Below are positions 50,444-51,458 of a DNA stretch of 51,458 nucleotides, piece by piece (within the stretch, counting starts at the first letter, position 1; every line of letters begins with the position of its first letter). The stretch is from Bacteroidaceae bacterium (lineage in GTDB: Bacteria > Bacteroidota > Bacteroidia > Bacteroidales > Bacteroidaceae). The stretch spans positions 1-51,458 of the forward strand of contig JAFQEZ010000004.1 in the NCBI GenBank assembly GCA_017398805.1, written 5' to 3'. The notes under the pieces are model-generated. The model was not told the DNA's origin and ran no database searches. It worked only from the letters and a program-made list of their open reading frames with translations. The translations under genes were made by a program, and so were the position numbers.

Positions 50444-51190
50444 ATGAAAAAGTACGGCATTATCGGCTACCCCCTTGCACAATCGGCAAGCCCGGCCTTC
50501 TTCAACGCAAAGTTCGAGAAGGAAGGAATTGACGCGCAATACATACCGTTTGAAATTGAGAGCACAGACGAGTTACCCCGTATAATCGAAGAACACCCCG
50601 AATTGCAGGGGTTCAATGTAACCATTCCGCACAAGATTGCAGTAATGCAGCATCTCGAAGGCATGAGCGACGGGGCAAGGGCTATTAATGCCGTGAACGT
50701 TGTCAAGATAAAGCGCGATGCCGACGGCAAGGCTCACCTTTGGGGCTACAACAGCGATGTCATCGGTTTCACACAATCTATCCGGCCGCTTTTGAAGGGT
50801 CATCACAAAAAAGCACTCGTTCTTGGAACGGGTGGCGCATCAAAAGCCATTGTGTACGCACTGCAGCAATTGGGCATCGAGTGTCAATATGTATCGCGCA
50901 AGGCGAGTGACAATGCCATTGCATACAGCGACCTTACAGCAGAAATAATGGAGAGCCACACAGTGATTGTAAACTGTACTCCGCTTGGAATGGTGGGACA
51001 CGGCATTGACCAATGCCCAGATATACCCTACTCTCTTATTGGTAGCAAGCATTTGCTTTATGATATTGTATACAACCCGGAGAACACGCTGTTCCTGCAG
51101 AAAGGTGCAGCGCAGGGAGCAGATACAAAGAGCGGTTACGAGATGTGGTATCTGCAGGCTCTTGCTTCGTGGACAATCTGGAACGAATGA
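50444..51190 (+). CDS. aroE: Shikimate dehydrogenase
   Basis: 248 residues, slightly short for AroE (usually about 270). It reduces 3-dehydroshikimate to shikimate with NADPH in aromatic amino acid synthesis. The substrate motif GYPLAQSASPAFFN (8-21), the catalytic lysine in NVTIPHK (about 58-64) and the aspartate in YNSDVIGF (about 105-112) are present, followed by the dinucleotide loop LGTGGASKA (about 126-134) and NCTPLGM. The C-terminal KSGYEMWYLQA is typical. The start MKKYGIIGYPLA was chosen because it leads straight into the first strand. All catalytic residues look intact. Confidence 0.95.
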   Translation: MKKYGIIGYPLAQSASPAFFNAKFEKEGIDAQYIPFEIESTDELPRIIEEHPELQGFNVTIPHKIAVMQHLEGMSDGARAINAVNVVKIKRDADGKAHLWGYNSDVIGFTQSIRPLLKGHHKKALVLGTGGASKAIVYALQQLGIECQYVSRKASDNAIAYSDLTAEIMESHTVIVNCTPLGMVGHGIDQCPDIPYSLIGSKHLLYDIVYNPENTLFLQKGAAQGADTKSGYEMWYLQALASWTIWNE

Positions 51191-51281
51191 ACGGAAGACG
51201 TCAAATCTTGAGTGAATGAGCGCAAGATTTGACAACGCAGGCAGTGAATCACGCCTGTTATAAGATTCTTCGCTGCACTCA

Positions 51282-51458
51282 GAATGACAAAACAACGTTT
51301 TGTTATCGACGAGTTTTGCAGCAACAGGTCAAACGCAGCACTCCCACCCCTCCGCCAGTAAACTGGCACCTCCCCTCAGGCAGAGGAGGAATTTAGGTTA
51401 TGCCGTTTGGGTTACGAAAAGCAAAACGAGTCAATGACAATGCAAATATAGAATGACA
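51282..51458 (+). repeat. 177-bp dispersed repeat, copy C
   Basis: Nearly identical to copy A over 177 bp, again from GAATGACA to GAATGACA, with the core at 51346-51389. The window ends exactly at the right end of this repeat, so its right flank cannot be seen. Confidence 0.85.

Overview
The window looks like a chromosomal segment of a gut- or rumen-type member of the Bacteroidales (Prevotellaceae/Muribaculaceae-like). The evidence is: many start-proximal promoters fitting the Bacteroides pattern TTTG-N19-21-TAnnTTTG; an outer-membrane beta-barrel of the Bacteroidetes type; secreted proteins ending in the motif YDLxGRxxxxxxxGxYIVxGKKxxxK; DUF4494 next to a YggS-like gene; a DUF5112/DUF5113-like sensor kinase; and a full set of genes for an [FeFe] hydrogenase, which points to anaerobic fermentation. 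No tRNA, rRNA, CRISPR array or intact insertion sequence was seen.

Layout. 1-1083: a small exported protein and a 52-residue peptide. 1098-6181: a 227-bp element with perfect terminal inverted repeats, an outer-membrane beta-barrel protein, a candidate small RNA with its own terminator, and a lipoprotein aspartic protease with a PDZ domain. 6446-9560: a BlaI/BlaR1-type pair with three evenly built operators. 10049-11831: a signal-less GH108 lysozyme followed directly by a lipoprotein made of two copies of the domain seen in the first gene (a possible toxin/immunity pair). 12040-19568: housekeeping genes (pyrG, maf, KdsC-like phosphatase, DUF2520, nitroreductase, malic enzyme, DUF4494, YggS). 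19584-26410: a lipoprotein and a three-gene signalling operon (very large double-module sensor, response regulator, membrane protein). 26854-29556: a WG-repeat protein and hydF. 29771-41802: a five-gene secreted glycan-degrading operon (GH95, GH36-like, small peptide, binding-type protein, membrane acyltransferase). 42745-48087: hydG, hydE and the hydrogenase itself, with a DUF559 nuclease gene and its repeats inserted between hydE and hydG. 48109-51190: phoH, purC, aroE.

How the genes work together. HydE, HydF and HydG build the H-cluster for the hydrogenase at 46639-48087, though hydF lies 13 kb away. The secreted cluster probably removes alpha-linked fucose and galactose/GalNAc from host or plant glycans; its proteins share modules (N-terminal ricin-like domain, GEVED domain, C-terminal tail).

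Most notable points: (1) the CTP synthase has lost the whole Cys-His-Glu glutaminase triad while its synthetase domain is intact; (2) two promoters, 37 kb apart, share AATTTAACAATT plus a run of 8-9 G where the -33 box should be, suggesting a phase-variable, activator-dependent promoter class; (3) a DUF559 nuclease gene sits inside an array of palindromic repeats whose core also occurs at distant intergenic sites, as in a REP/mobiliser system; (4) a shared leader element sits just before hydF, the hydrogenase gene and blaR1; (5) the giant sensor kinase is built from two half-kinases with complementary losses. Intergenic DNA is unusually rich in dispersed hairpin repeats.
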